This document shows, in pieces, positions 1 to 11,278 of a stretch of DNA of 64,000 nucleotides. The translations under genes and the position numbers were made by a program. The stretch comes from Mytilus californianus (taxonomy: Eukaryota > Mollusca > Bivalvia > Mytilida > Mytilidae). The stretch is taken from the NCBI RefSeq assembly GCF_021869535.1, contig NW_026262712.1, positions 68,046,100 to 68,110,099 of the forward strand, given 5' to 3'. The notes under the pieces are model-generated. The model was not told where the DNA came from. It worked only from the letters and a program-made list of their open reading frames with translations, and ran no database searches. How positions within the stretch are numbered: the stretch's first letter is position 1; each line of letters starts with the position of its first letter.

Positions 1-440
1 TGAACAGTGCATATTCGAAAGCAAAATGCAACATACATACATAAATCAATCATTCATGAAAATAGCAACATTAATGCAAGTTTTTATTTTCTAACCAAAA
101 ATATTAGTATCATACGATTTTGTTTGTCTTACATATTATTTCCAAGAAAAAATAAATGAAACACTGTTACTTGATTAGTTCTCTATTAAGACAATTTATT
201 TTATTACGAAAGATAATACCATTAACGGTACCAATTTTATTGCACCAGATGAGTATTTAGGGTAAATGCAGTCGTTTAAATTGAGACACTTTTCTGTAAC
301 ACATTTGTTTTATAATCTTGCAGTAAATCTACTATAGTCCACAAAACATGACAAAATGGGTAAAATTCGTCAAAACTCATAAACAGAATCGACAGTACTA
401 TAATAAAAGAGTTGTCGATCTTGTCTTGCTGGTCATAAAA

Positions 441-770
441 TTGAGAATGGAAATGGGGATTGTGTCAAAGAGACAACAACCCGACCAAAGAGCAGAAAAC
501 AGCCCAAAGCCACCAATGGGTCTTCAACACAGCGAGAAAATCCCACACCCGTAGGCGGGCTTCAGCTGGCTTCTTAACAAAAATGTGTACTAGTTCATTG
601 AAAATGGACGTCACACTAAAATCTAAAACATATAAATGAACTAAAATAAAAAAAAAAACATACAAGACTAACAAAGGCCAGAGGCTCCTGACTTGGGACA
701 GGTGCAAAAATGAGGAGGGTTAAACATGTTTTTTGAGATCTCAACCCTCCCCTATACCTCTAGCCATTTG
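441..770 (+). repeat. Dispersed bivalve repeat pieces
   Basis: Two short dispersed repeats lie together. The first (441-575) is closely similar to 62471-62580: both start with a GAATGGAAATGGGG-like core and run through a 'ccaccaatgggtcttcaaca' segment. The second (about 660-770) carries the segment 'ctcctgacttgggacaggtg', which recurs in variant form near 3285 and 51815. I recall both as frequent non-coding repeats in mussel DNA. The short reading frames across them are accidental. Confidence 0.6.
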
Positions 771-1222
771 TTAAAAATGTAAACATTTAGCTATTTATTG
801 GAAAGTAGAATACTTTTGTAGCATAAATATGGGCTGTTTTTGACAATACAATGCACATGCATCAGGTATTAAGTAAAGTATGCGACATTACAAAAATCTT
901 CACAATTTTAACATTTGTGCTAATTTTTAGACGGATTTTGTCTGAAATCTTAAATGGAAGTGGCCGCACTTGTGTTCAGTCTTAATATTTAAATATATGT
1001 TATTTTTTATAAATGTACTTAACATGTTATAAAGGTTGAGACTGAACACGAAGGCGGCCACCTTCATTTTAGACAAAAAAACATCTGAATAGTGTTATGG
1101 CATATTTGATAAATTTGTCATATTTAAGCTAGAATTGGAGCGTCTTTAATGACCAAATCGGTTCAAATCATTTACATAAATTAACTGAATCTACTGAAGT
1201 AGACATTTAAATTGGTGACTAT

Positions 1223-1648
1223 GTTGAACGCATCTATCCCATCGAACTAGAGATAAAGGATACAACAGATACAGTTAAGTCTGCCTCATATCTTGACCTA
1301 CATCTAGAAATTGACAATGAAGGTCGGTTGAAAACAAAACTTTACGACAAAAGAGATGATTTCAGCTTCGCAATTGTGAACTTTCCATTTCTATGTAGCA
1401 ACATTTCAGCAGCGCCTGCATACGGAGTATATATTTCCCAACTGATACGATATTCCCGGGCTTGTATTTACTATCATGATTTCCTTGATAGAGGGTTGCT
1501 GCTCACAAGGAAGCTATTAAACCAAGAGTTCCAAATGGTGAAGTTGAAATCATCCCTTCGTAAATTTTATGGACGCCATCACGAGTTGGTTGACCGTTAT
1601 GGAATAAACGTTTCACAGATGATATCGGATATGTTCCTTATGTCGTAA
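1223..1648 (+). pseudogene. Reverse transcriptase C-terminal fragment (Penelope-like type, uncertain)
   Basis: This open stretch encodes the C-terminal part of a retroelement reverse transcriptase. The run ELEIKDTT..ASYLDL is followed by LYDKRDDFSF, then YGVYISQLIRYSRAC and KFYGRHHELVDRYG. I recognise this block from the end of a reverse-transcriptase family common in bivalves, amphioxus and cnidarians. The family assignment (Penelope-like) is from memory and uncertain. Everything upstream, including the catalytic YxDD palm region, is missing, so this is a 5'-truncated insertion, as expected of target-primed retrotransposition. A short, more decayed piece of the same region lies at 9931-9998. 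The retroelement tail follows directly at 1719-1945. Confidence 0.6.
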
Positions 1649-1718
1649 TTACAATCCACTTTTTTTTCACCACAAATGTGACCTACCGAATTAGACTATT
1701 TACCAGATTTGTAATAAC

Positions 1719-1945
1719 ATGAGCAACACGACGGGTGCCACATGTGGAGCAGGATCTGCTTATCCTTCCGGAGCACCTGAGATCACCCCCAGTTTTTGGT
1801 GGGGTTCGTGTTGCTTAGTCTTTAGTTTTCTATGTTGTGTCTTGTGTACTATTATTCGTCTGTGTGTCTTTTTATTTTTTGTCGGTTTGTTTTCGATCTG
1901 TGAGTTTGACTGTCCCTCTGGTATCTTTCGCCCCTCTTTTTAAGT
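1719..1945 (+). repeat. 3' tail of the truncated retroelement
   Basis: This non-coding tail directly follows the reverse-transcriptase fragment. It holds the stretch 'gagcacctgagatcacccc' and ends with TTTGACTGTCCCTCTGGTAT followed by a T-rich end. The same terminal motif recurs at 29143-29162 inside a different repeat, and a related one lies near 59255-59290. The open frames here are not genes. Confidence 0.6.
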
Positions 1946-2526
1946 GTTTAAAAAATGTAAAAAAACCTTTCATCAGATGTACCTCAAATTTTAGGCCAAA
2001 ATTAGCCCTTTCCAGACTTTGTTAAGAATACTAGTACTGATGTTTCTAGTAATTCTCTTTCATCATCAAATTGCGAACTTTTAAAATAAAGTGAAAGTCA
2101 TCCCCAATATCTCCTGAATTACAAAGTGACACAATTACGTTATTTTGGGGACTGGAAAATTCCTGACAAAATGAATTACTTCAATAATGGCAAAAACGAA
2201 ACTAAAAATTTTGTACTGCTGATATCTTTGGGAACTAAAATTAGTTACTTGGTGTAGTGATAGTAAAATAAAAGTATCGTATGAATTCGTCTAAACAAAC
2301 ATGTTCTGGAACAGCATTCATCAGGTACGCTCAAGACTGCAAAATCAGAAAAGCTAAGAAAATCATATAACTTTGGGGAGCTTCTGTAAAGTCAAAAGGA
2401 AACAGATCAATCAAAACTAACTTATCAAATTTGGCCTTTGAAATGACAATGACTTCAGAGGTACTTAACAATTTAAAAAAAAGGAAATTTATGTTTTTTC
2501 TTATACCACTTCTTTATTCATTTTAG

Positions 2527-2747
2527 GTAATCGGTCCTATCTAATGCCAAGCGGTAAATGGATAGGGTCATTCTTTATCCAGGCCTTTTTGTCTGTAGCA
2601 GAAGGTTCATTACACATAGATGTAGAGGACATACTGAGAGATGTTAGACGAGAATTAGCAAATAATTCTGAATATGCCAGGATCGGAAAAGACAAGTGTA
2701 TGCTTTCAGAAAGTGAAACTAGATTGTCAAAAAAGATTTATTTGTAA
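2527..2747 (+). CDS. Caspase, last coding exon (C-terminal small subunit), partial
   Basis: A pyrimidine-rich stretch ending in TTTTAG at 2526 is a good splice acceptor. The exon encodes about 72 residues and stops at TAA 2745-2747. The peptide fits the caspase small subunit: NRSY, then GKWIGSFFIQAF (family form GSWFIQ), then HIDVEDILRDVRREL, and the ending SETRLSKKIYL, which matches the ..TLRKKLYF-type C-terminus of caspases. Caspases are cysteine proteases of cell death and innate immunity. The Pro-Gly usually found before NRS would come from the previous exon. The catalytic His and Cys lie in the large subunit, which is not visible, so upstream exons are probably outside the window or in unrecognised short exons. 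The fit is by motif only. The exon could belong to a caspase pseudogene. Confidence 0.6.
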
Positions 2748-4394
2748 ATTTCATGAGTCATTTTACAAAAGATCAAACGACAGTTGCGGTTTATTTTGAT
2801 TTATTCTGATACATTTAGTATCAATATGTACCACATTATTGTATAAATGCCATTGATTAATTCCAAGTCATACAAACCTATATTGTAAATTACAAAGCTG
2901 TGGTAAGTATCAAAGTTTTGTGAAATATTTTACCACTAAGTCCACTCAAGCATAGATAAAATAATAGTTAAATGTTAAACGATAGCTATAGTGTCATTTC
3001 TTTTTTCTCCCACTTGGTTGAAAAGTAATTAGAACAACAGGTGGGTTTTACGCAAGAACCACAAAAGTATGTAAGGTAAAAACCAAGACTCATGAATTAG
3101 ATGTTAAAGCACTGTTACGGCTAGCAAATGATATCCATTCAAACTGTTCTATTGGGAGTACACACATTCCAAAAAGTAAAATAACAAAAATACAGAACTC
3201 CAAGGAAAATTCGAATCGGAAAGTCCCTTATCAAATGGCAAACTCAAAAGCTCAAACGAAAGGAAAACAACTGTCACATTCCTGACTTGGTACAGGCATT
3301 TCAAAATGTGTTGTTTACATAGTTTTCTTGTAAGTAACTGTTAAAGAATTATTTTTCATGTTATATTTATTTTCGTGATTTTAGTTCTACTCTGAAATTC
3401 CGAACGTCTTTGTGTGTTTATAACAATATTTTTGTCAAATAGATTGACACACCCAACCTATAACAATAACCATTCCTAAATCGAGAATATATATGTTTTG
3501 TACTAATGTAGGCAATACAATTTATTTCTAGGATAGTCACAATTAAATTTCATTTCCTTATTAATACCCATACAAATATATATAACACATATCGTAGATA
3601 AAATGTAGTAGGTACAAGAGCCACAACTAAAATAAAAGGTTTCCACGTAATTATTTTCCTAGCATTAAGCATATTTACATTTTCCTGGTTTTAACTTATT
3701 AATTTGATGTCGTCCATAGTGTTTCTGAGTTTTGGTAAGATAAATTGTCTTCCTTTTCATGTAGCCCTTATTATGTAATAACTTGTATAAATGTTTTAAT
3801 AGTTTTTCTTTCTTTTTTTTTTCTTTGTTGAACTATTTCTTTATTTTTATTTGTTCTCTGTTGACTTATGTTGACTTGTTGATTTTGTGTTTTTTTTTTA
3901 AGGAATTATATAATGTAGATGTTTTGTCGTATATATCGAATGTTTTTAATAACAGACGTAATTAAAGTATTCATGTAAATGCAATTGTCATATTTTTATT
4001 ATTTATTAAGAAAGTTGCATTCAGTAGAAGTTTTTAAGATAGCAACGTATATTGAAACAAATAACAGAAAATCGTGGACATACAATATCCAAAGCTCTCT
4101 CCGTACCACCAATTTTTACATTGTTCCTCGAAATCTTTATTATTATATACATAATTTTCCTAAATCTTCCCGTTTACAATAACAACGTTTCCGAGCACAT
4201 CGGTCTAAAATTGCCACGGGAACTTTCAAAATTAAAGGAACTTGTTTTTACACAAATTATTTTCTTTTAAAAGATTGTTTAATGTTTGAACAATTGATGT
4301 ATGAGATCGTTTGGACTTTTTGATTATGATTTTTAAGGCTGCATATCATTCTATTGGGTTGATATTTTTTTTATTAACATGAATATATTTAGGA
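2748..4394. other. Non-coding stretch after the caspase exon
   Basis: No gene is supported here. The only recognisable piece is a dispersed mussel repeat at about 3190-3310, which contains 'gaaagtccc' and 'cctgacttggtacaggcat'. The T-rich frames near 3783-4270 are compositional. No clear poly(A) signal for the caspase exon was found. Confidence 0.4.
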
Positions 4395-4890
4395 AGGGTC
4401 CGTGTAACACTTAATAATCCAAAATTTGAAAACGTTTTCGAATTTTAGATTTTTAATTTTTTATCAAAGTTTTAAAATATCAACATTCCAAGTTTTTGAA
4501 ATGTTTTGAAATTTTGAAAATTTCACCAAATAATTAAGATTTTATAATACTATAATTCGTTTTTGAAATTTAAAAGTTTAGATATTTAATCAAACTTTAA
4601 AAATACTAATCTTAAATTGCAGTTTTGATCATTTGGCTTTTTGAAAGTTTAATTTTTTTGATTTTTGATTAAAAATTTAAGAAAGGTCTAAAAGGTAAAA
4701 TCATTATCACGATGGCGCTTGCTGGATTTTTCAGGCTCACAACAGGTCCTCTGGACATCAACAGATATGAACTGGAACTACAATTTAAGGAAATGAACGC
4801 ACGATAACGTACATCCAGCCATTATCAATTGGATTTACAATTTCTTTTGATCCAGTGGAGATCGTACCAAGTTTTAAACATGTACGTTAT
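4395..4890 (+). repeat. AT-rich dispersed repeat, copy 1
   Basis: A very AT-rich module (4395-4686) opens with GGTCCGTG and AACACTTAA and contains the run 'tatcaacattcca'. It recurs at 11470-11750 in the same orientation and at 52741-53018 reversed. Downstream, 4810-4837 is a perfect 28-bp reverse complement of 11333-11360, which lies upstream of copy 2. The two modules of this family are therefore arranged in opposite relative orientation in the two copies. Confidence 0.6.
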
Positions 4891-5614
4891 TGAGGATCAA
4901 CAGCTCGACTTATGAAAAATATCGAATACATATAAATGTCCTGTAGATTTTTTTTAATGAAGCTGTATGGTTATTTTCAATAAGCAGAAACTATTGATTG
5001 GTTGCTTTCGGTGCTTAACGCCTAGTCGCCAATATTTCATGCATTATCAGGTCGTGAACGTTTGTCATACACTTTTCCATGAATCACCCTTAACCCGGAA
5101 ATTTACCTTTATCCATTACCCTTAACCAGGAAACAAAACTTTTCCAAAATATTTTCCAACAGAGCAAAATGTTTTATAGTAGGTCTTTTGAAAGGATATA
5201 TAGTAAAGTCATAAATATATTTAGATGAGTAGTATTATGATAATTGGAATAAAATGCACAAATATTGAATTAATCCTTATTTGTAAAGGGAGAAATCATT
5301 AAAAATTTGTATTTAATGTAAAGGGAGACAACTGCAACGTATTACTCTAAAACGGAAACAATTTACTCTATTTAGAAAATACAATATGTAAATATTGAAT
5401 GCACAGCTTTTAAGGAGTATAGCTATTATAAAAAACAAAACGCATATTTCAACACAAAAATGCACATCAAAGATTAAATCAACTATATAATAAATAATAT
5501 ATAAATAAATGAAACCCAAATGTAATCTTATTTCCTTCAACAATCTTGCAGTTTAAAAAAAAAGTCCGAAATTAATTATATTTTTGTATGATTAAACGGG
5601 AAGAAATAGTTGTA

Positions 5615-5770
5615 CCTCCCCAAACAAAGTTTTGATGTGTAGATACACGAATAAATCTGTCTGTCCGTCGGCTTATCTGCCGGTGTGCATTGTAAGCGCA
5701 ACTTCCCCATAAACGGCTGGGCAGATATTTGATGAAAATTTCCAAAGTTGTATATAACAACCTGATGATG
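5615..5770. repeat. Dispersed bivalve repeat fragment
   Basis: The stretch contains 'ctccccaaacaaagtttt' and a 'ctgtctgtccgtcgg' run, both typical of common bivalve dispersed repeats. A related CCCAAACAAAGTTTGAAGA piece is seen near 12668. It has no coding content. Confidence 0.4.
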
Positions 5771-5843
5771 TGCAGAAAAGATTATTATCCCTGTCTAACA
5801 TGTCAAAATTGAGAAAATCAAATTTTCTTTTTTTATATATGTT

Positions 5844-5933
5844 CCGGACCATATGAGTAGTTGGACCATACGCGTATGGTCATGACGTTATGCGTATATA
5901 CTCATATGGTCCGACCATACGTGTATGGTCCGG
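5844..5933. repeat. Cluster of nested palindromes
   Basis: GACCATACGCGTATGGTC (5864-5881) is a perfect 18-bp palindrome. A near-copy with one mismatched pair lies at 5913-5930. Perfect 15-bp inverted arms (5845-5859 and 5899-5913, containing CCATATGAG and CTCATATGG) enclose the first palindrome. The segment could extrude as a cruciform. Confidence 0.75.
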
Positions 5934-6020
5934 TTAATTAACACGATTAAAAGGAGTCCAATTAATTAAGAGTTTCTAAAAATGAAAGTTTTACTTATTC
6001 AATCATATTGTAATCATTGT

Positions 6021-6144
6021 TACATGATTAATGAAATATAGTGAATTTTGCTTACAAGTAAGAATTATAGTAAAATCATTTTTACATGATTAATGAAATA
6101 AAGTGAATTTTGCTTACAAGTAAGACTTATAGTAAAACCATTTT
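6021..6144 (+). repeat. 62-bp tandem duplication
   Basis: Two copies of a 62-bp unit starting TACATGATTAATGAAATA lie at 6021-6082 and 6083-6144. A third copy is cut short at the next TACATG. They directly precede the open frame at 6148. Confidence 0.7.
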
Positions 6145-6147
6145 TAC

Positions 6148-6483
6148 ATGGTCATTATTGATTTGTCCTTACATTTGTACGAAACGCAATATGTCACAGA
6201 AGAAACAAAAAATACATTCACGGACAGAATTAATCGAACAATAGACGGTTTCCTGGAAGAAAAAAAGGAACCAATAACAACCATAATAAAAGAGGCGAAG
6301 GAAAAAATTGGAGTGACAAGTAAAAGTGCAGGTACAGCAAGATCAATAATGTACAAAAAATTAGTGGAACTGAAAGACCTTAATGACAGTAAGCTTTCCG
6401 AATTCAAAGCAGCAATCCGTTACAAACAATCCGAAAAACACAATGGACCATATGATCAACGGAAAAGACACAGAGACAATTAA
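6148..6483 (+). CDS. Hypothetical protein or terminal exon, 111 aa
   Basis: This open frame of 111 residues is strongly hydrophilic and rich in Lys and Glu (for example TEETKNTF, EEKKEP, EAKEKIG), with a basic end QRKRHRDN. Helix and coiled-coil tendency seem likely. I recognise no family. The frame closes just upstream at 6133. An AG at 6131-6132 would permit a spliced start, but the tract before it is not pyrimidine-rich. An AATAAA signal follows 75 bases after the stop, which supports a transcribed last exon. Codon use is more gene-like than in nearby frames, although the sequence is A-rich and the frame may be fortuitous. Confidence 0.35.
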   Translation: MVIIDLSLHLYETQYVTEETKNTFTDRINRTIDGFLEEKKEPITTIIKEAKEKIGVTSKSAGTARSIMYKKLVELKDLNDSKLSEFKAAIRYKQSEKHNGPYDQRKRHRDN

Positions 6484-6558
6484 TATAATTACTAATTAGT
6501 GTTATAATACTATGGAAATTTGTTATCATGTTGTCATTGGATTTTCTATTTCTTGTTC

Positions 6559-6564
6559 AATAAA
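6559..6564 (+). promoter_or_regulatory. Possible poly(A) signal
   Basis: An AATAAA hexamer lies 75 bases after the stop of the 111-residue frame. In such AT-rich DNA the hexamer is common by chance, so it counts only as weak support for a transcript end. Confidence 0.3.
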
Positions 6565-6892
6565 ACAAGTGTTAATCTGTCATCTTAATTGGATTTTAAT
6601 TTTCATAGTACCACTTTTACCACTCCTCAATACAGATAAGTCGAGTTATGCATGTTAATTAAGGTATCAATATATTGGATAACATATGTTTACTTTCCAA
6701 CCACTGACATAAAAGGTCAGCTGAGGTCAATATCATGATTTATTATTAAGTAGATGTACAATAAAATTTGTGCATTCAGTTTCCATTTGTCTGTGATTGC
6801 AGACAGCTGGTTTTTCCATTGTGGTTTGTATTAGGCGTAAAGGTTATAACTATGATCGCAATTACAACTTTCAGCATTCGTCAATATAAAAA

Positions 6893-8777
6893 ATGGCTCG
6901 CAGATTGAAAAAGAAAGTTAAAACTGTTAAACAAAAAATAAGAAAACTCGATCGGGTTTCTAGAAAGAATAGACAAAAAATAAGCACAGGTATATAAAGC
7001 TAAACAATATGTATATAACTTAGCTAACTGTCAATTGACAGACGAACAATACATAGTTCTAGGTAAGGGTTTAAAATTTATACCTATGCCTAAGAAGTGC
7101 AATATAGGCAAAACTGTAATGACAGACTTCAATGAATTTGCCAGAAAACTTGGATGTCGTTTTCATTTTGGTAATACAGAAAGTCGGGGAATGCATCCGT
7201 TCTGACAGAAATCTTTTTATGAACCAACGACTGCTTGCTTTGATCTTGATAATTATCTAGATCTAACAAAGTTTGAATTATCTAATCTTGATTTACGAAA
7301 TAACTACTTTAATCTCACTAAAGAACAACAACTAGGATTACGATCTTTGAGAAACATGCATGATATAATTTTCTCTAAGAGCGACAAAGGAGGCGCAATT
7401 GTAATATCTAAAAAGACCCACTACATTAAGGCAGTTAAACTCCATCCATTACACGGAGATACAAGAACCTAATCTATTACTGATTAAAAATAATATACAA
7501 ACACAAATCAGCAGGATGTTTGACAATGGTGAGATTGATGGGATAACTCTTGATTTTCTCCGTGGCTCGTCGAAAGAGGGACCCAGATTGGGTGGTCTTT
7601 TTCTTCTTCCTAAACTTCACAAATTAAGTGAACATGTTATTCAAGGGATAAAAAAACAAACGATGGCAGTAAATGAATTGCCCCCATGCAGACCAATTAT
7701 TTCTCAATGCAACTCTGTCACCGAAAGGGTTAGCAACTTTATTGATTACTTTTTGATACCTATAGTTAAAAGACAAACCAGTTACATTAGAGATAGTGGG
7801 GATTTCATAAATAAAATAGAAAATTTAAGGCCTGATCGGGATTGCCTTTTAATCTCTTTTGACTGCACCAGCATGTATACCAACATGGAGTTCAATGAAC
7901 TCATTCAATCTGTTGGACGGGCTTATAGCAGTGCAGTAAAAGAAGATTATCCGATAAAATTACCTAGCTGTGAAACAATTTAATCGTTAGTAGCCACAGT
8001 GTTGAAAAACAATTATTTTGAATTTAATGACTGATGCTTTGTACAGAAAATAGGCGCTAGTATGGGAAGTAAATGCAGCCCAGAAATTTTTGATATTAGA
8101 GCTTTCGAAGTTATCAATGAAGTCATTGAAAAATATAAGTATAAAAATAAGATTTTATTTTACGGAAGGATTAGAGATGATGCGTTTATAATAGCTCATT
8201 CATCACGAGAAAGGTTGAGGAGTTCTTTAAAATATCAAATGATCATCACCCTTTATTAAAGTTTACTTATTAAATTTCAAACGAAGAAATTATTTTACAG
8301 TCATACATAAAGGGAAGAGGTTCAGGAACATCGGTATCCTTGATATAAAGAGCTACATCAAACCTACTAATACATTTCAATATTTAGATAGGACGTCTAT
8401 GCATAACCCAACAGTCTTCTCAGGATTTTTAAAGAGGAAGCTATTCGCCACCACCGAAACAACAGCAACACACAGAATTTAAAAGAAACAATTTGAAAAT
8501 TCAAGGGGCAAAGGGGATATAAGAAACATGACATATATCGTAACTGTGAATCGGCTCTCAATATCGAACGATCAGAGTTACTCCGCTTTAAACAAGAATC
8601 TGACAAGCAGATACCACTAGTATTTGTAACTAAATATCACTTTTCATTAGGAAATATAAATAAAGTTTTGCATAAACTTTATAAAAAACTACTTCGCAAT
8701 GCGAAATGTAGGGAGCTATTTCCAAAACCACCAATGGTGGCGTACAGTAGACATCGGAACTTAAAGAAATACTGACT
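6893..8777 (+). pseudogene. Penelope-like retroelement remnant (reverse transcriptase)
   Basis: Pieces in shifting frames follow the order of a Penelope-like element. A basic N-terminus starts MARRLKKKVKTVKQK at 6893. It is followed by LGKGLKFIPMP near 7060 and by LTKEQQLGLRSLR with IIFSKSDKGGAIVIS near 7317-7410. The reverse-transcriptase core has LPKLHKL and CRPIISQCNS (7597-7710), ISFDCTSMYTNM (7854-7887) and MGSKCSPEIFDIRAFE (8062-8109), then GRIRDDAFII, where the usual palm motif stands. After the palm come PTNTFQYLDRTS, then LVFVTKYHFSLG and CRELFPKPPMVAYSRHRNLKKY (the last ends near 8775). Many stops and frameshifts break it. The GIY-YIG endonuclease that often follows was not recognised, although a decayed tail may run to about 8980. 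The element cannot be active. Confidence 0.85.
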
Positions 8778-9749
8778 AGCTCGGTAGTTAAAGCTTAGTA
8801 CAAAATGAAGGATTAGGTCAGAACCCCTGAAGAAGCACCCACCCTTCATATGAGCCACGGAATATTGTAGAGTTTGTCCTATTCTGTACTGCAGAAACAC
8901 GATGTGTTGTGTCCTGGAGATTAGGCAAACGTGGCTGTTAGGTACTTTCAGACATTCAACATTTAAATGTATGCACAACATTTCCTCTTAACCACAAGTG
9001 ATGTCTAGTGTCAATTCCTTATTTCTTTTGATTTAATTTATTCGATATATATATTTGAACAAAAGTACTTATTCACAAAATCATCAATGCCACCCCCTAT
9101 TTTCAAATTGAAAACGGACTTCGAAAAATACTGCGAATGTGAGCTGGTTCCTATTTTCATTTTTTCTTCGGGTTAACAGATAAACGGGAGACATAATTTT
9201 AGATCTCGACAGCTACTTTTCTTATTACAGTATAAGTTCAATGAAAAGATAACTAAATTTTGACAAATACATAAAAAATGACAAATCATCAACATAATTT
9301 ACCTTCTCAAATAAAAGAACTGCTTATTGATACTTGTAGACATATTTACTTCATAATATTGAAATTTCCAGGATGAGAGTATTTCGTAAGAGTAAATTAT
9401 CGGCATAAAGGTTATTCCTGGATAAGTGTATGACAAACGTAAGATAAAAAATAAATCAATTGCAAAAATTGCAAAGTTGAAATATTTTTGAAAAACAGGA
9501 ACAACAACAAAAAAATTTCTTCGATAACTGTACATGACTTGTCAACGAATATTGCTATGTGCTGCAAGGAGTAAATGTCAATCTTGCATTGTCATATATT
9601 TCCAAAGTGTGTTCGTTTTTCGTTTTTTATATCTTGAAACAAAAAAGGGATAGACGCATATATACACGTACCCTTGTATCTTTTTAGTTTTATTTATTTC
9701 AAGTTAATTATTGTTCAAAGCAAGTTTGTGTTATTCTTTTGGAATCAAA

Positions 9750-10020
9750 CAACAATAGTAATGCATAAACAAGAGGTGATAAATACTAAGGAGACATCCA
9801 AAACTCCTAAGTCGGAGAGAAATTGACAACGCCATGATCGAAAACGAAAGGCGACAGAAAGACAACCAAGACCATAACGCACTACATAAAGAGGTGACTG
9901 ATCAACACAAACCCTACCAAAAACTTTTACAGTCACTCCTTCGAAGGTTTTACGGTCGCCACCACGAGTGGTACACACTATTACGGAAACGTTTGTAAAT
10001 ACCACGTTGGCTGCTCCGTT
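9750..10020. repeat. Decayed retroelement end fragments
   Basis: The stretch 9931-9998 encodes LLRRFYGRHHEW in the plus frame, a decayed copy of the KFYGRHHEL block seen near 1565. The stretch 9815-9930 looks like the reverse complement of a retroelement tail of the kind at 1719-1945 ('gacaacgccatg' is the reverse of the tail's 'catggcgttgtc' form). Two retroelement ends therefore seem to meet head to head. Confidence 0.45.
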
Positions 10021-10351
10021 AGTAAACGAAAACTTTGTGAACAAGCATCCTCATGGTATATATACTATAAATTCATGGATATTTATGAGACAGCAATCTC
10101 TTGTATTAAAAACTTTTCAAGGTTTTACCGGGGCGGATCCAGGTTCTGATCAAAGTGGACCGGTGTAATCGTCAAAAATGGTCAAAATACCATAGAGCGC
10201 AGTCTCTACCCCACTTTCCCCTGATTCAGTCGCTGGTTAAGTTTAAATCCATTGATAAATCTGTGTCAGCATACAAAGTTTACAAAAGCATCTTCACTTT
10301 GTGTAGACAGACATTAGATGAATGTACATGTACATGGATTAATATAAAAAT

Positions 10352-10532
10352 AAGGAGATGGGTTATGATTGCCAATAAGACAACTTTCCACTAAAGTTCA
10401 AATTAAGTGGACGTAAGCAATTATAAACAACCGTACGGCCTTCAACAATGAGTAAATCCCATACCGTATAGTCGTCTATAAAAGGCCCTAACATTAAAAT
10501 TATGAAACAATTCAATTGAGAAAACTAACGGC
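10352..10532 (+). repeat. SINE-like dispersed repeat, copy 1
   Basis: The copy starts AAGGAGATG and TATGATTGCCAATAAGACAA, then holds ACGGCCTTCAACAATGAGTA and CTATAAAAGGCCC. Others lie at 31361-31490 (reverse), 40158-40356, 51574-51855, 59392-59457 (head only) and 62181-62330. I recall this as an abundant short element in mussel introns. No Pol III A/B boxes were verified. Confidence 0.65.
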
Positions 10533-11278
10533 TTATAAGCATATTTAAAGGAACAATGATATGATTGTTGCTCACCATCTAAATTATTAATCACTGAACA
10601 GTCTAGTATGACCCGAAAAACCAAAGAAAATATTCTAAGCTCTAAATAAAGCAAATTTAATATGTAAAAACGGTCCAAATCATTTCTTGTAAGGATTTGG
10701 ATTTTTCATCAACTCTTAGATTCATTTTGTTTTAAATACACCTAAATAAGATTGTGTTTCAATAGTTTTGTAAAACAGAATATTCTTTTTTTAGACAATG
10801 CTGCGTCAGATTCCCCCATTGAAATGTAATATAATTTTCTTTTAAATCGTGCCCCCCCCCCCTTTCCCCTAAACCCAATTAAGTTAAATGGTTGTTCCTT
10901 AACTGGATTGTTGGGGCAAGATTTTCATTGAAGTTTACACAACCGAGCGCGGTTCATATGTTATAGAATTGTGTTCCCTGCTAGAATTCTCGAGGGGATA
11001 GATGAAAAATTCTGTTCAAAGGATATCATATTGCCTGCTTTCAGTTTGATTGATTCATTGATGTTTGCTTACCATCCGGTGACAAATATTTCATGCATGT
11101 TCTGGATGGGAATAAATTACCAAAATTTTATACCGATATTCCAATTTCCAATAATCAAACTTTATAACTTACTAATATAACTACAACAGCACATGTCATA
11201 TACAAAATTTGCTGAAAGATTGCCACAACTAATTTTTTCTGATAACTTATGCTTCTTGTTTCGCAGAGGAAAACATAG

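Noticed and set aside
465-707. Minus-strand 80-residue frame with a hydrophobic N-terminus
   Set aside because: It runs across known dispersed repeats and has no family signature.
3783-4270. Phe/Ile-rich short frames resembling membrane proteins
   Set aside because: T-rich DNA gives Phe/Leu/Ile runs. No conserved motif, splice signal or poly(A) support.
9745-10044. Minus-strand 99-residue frame
   Set aside because: It lies antisense to decayed retroelement end fragments and shows no domain.
10155-10394. 79-residue plus-strand frame
   Set aside because: Its second half is the SINE-like repeat at 10352, and its first half shows no family.
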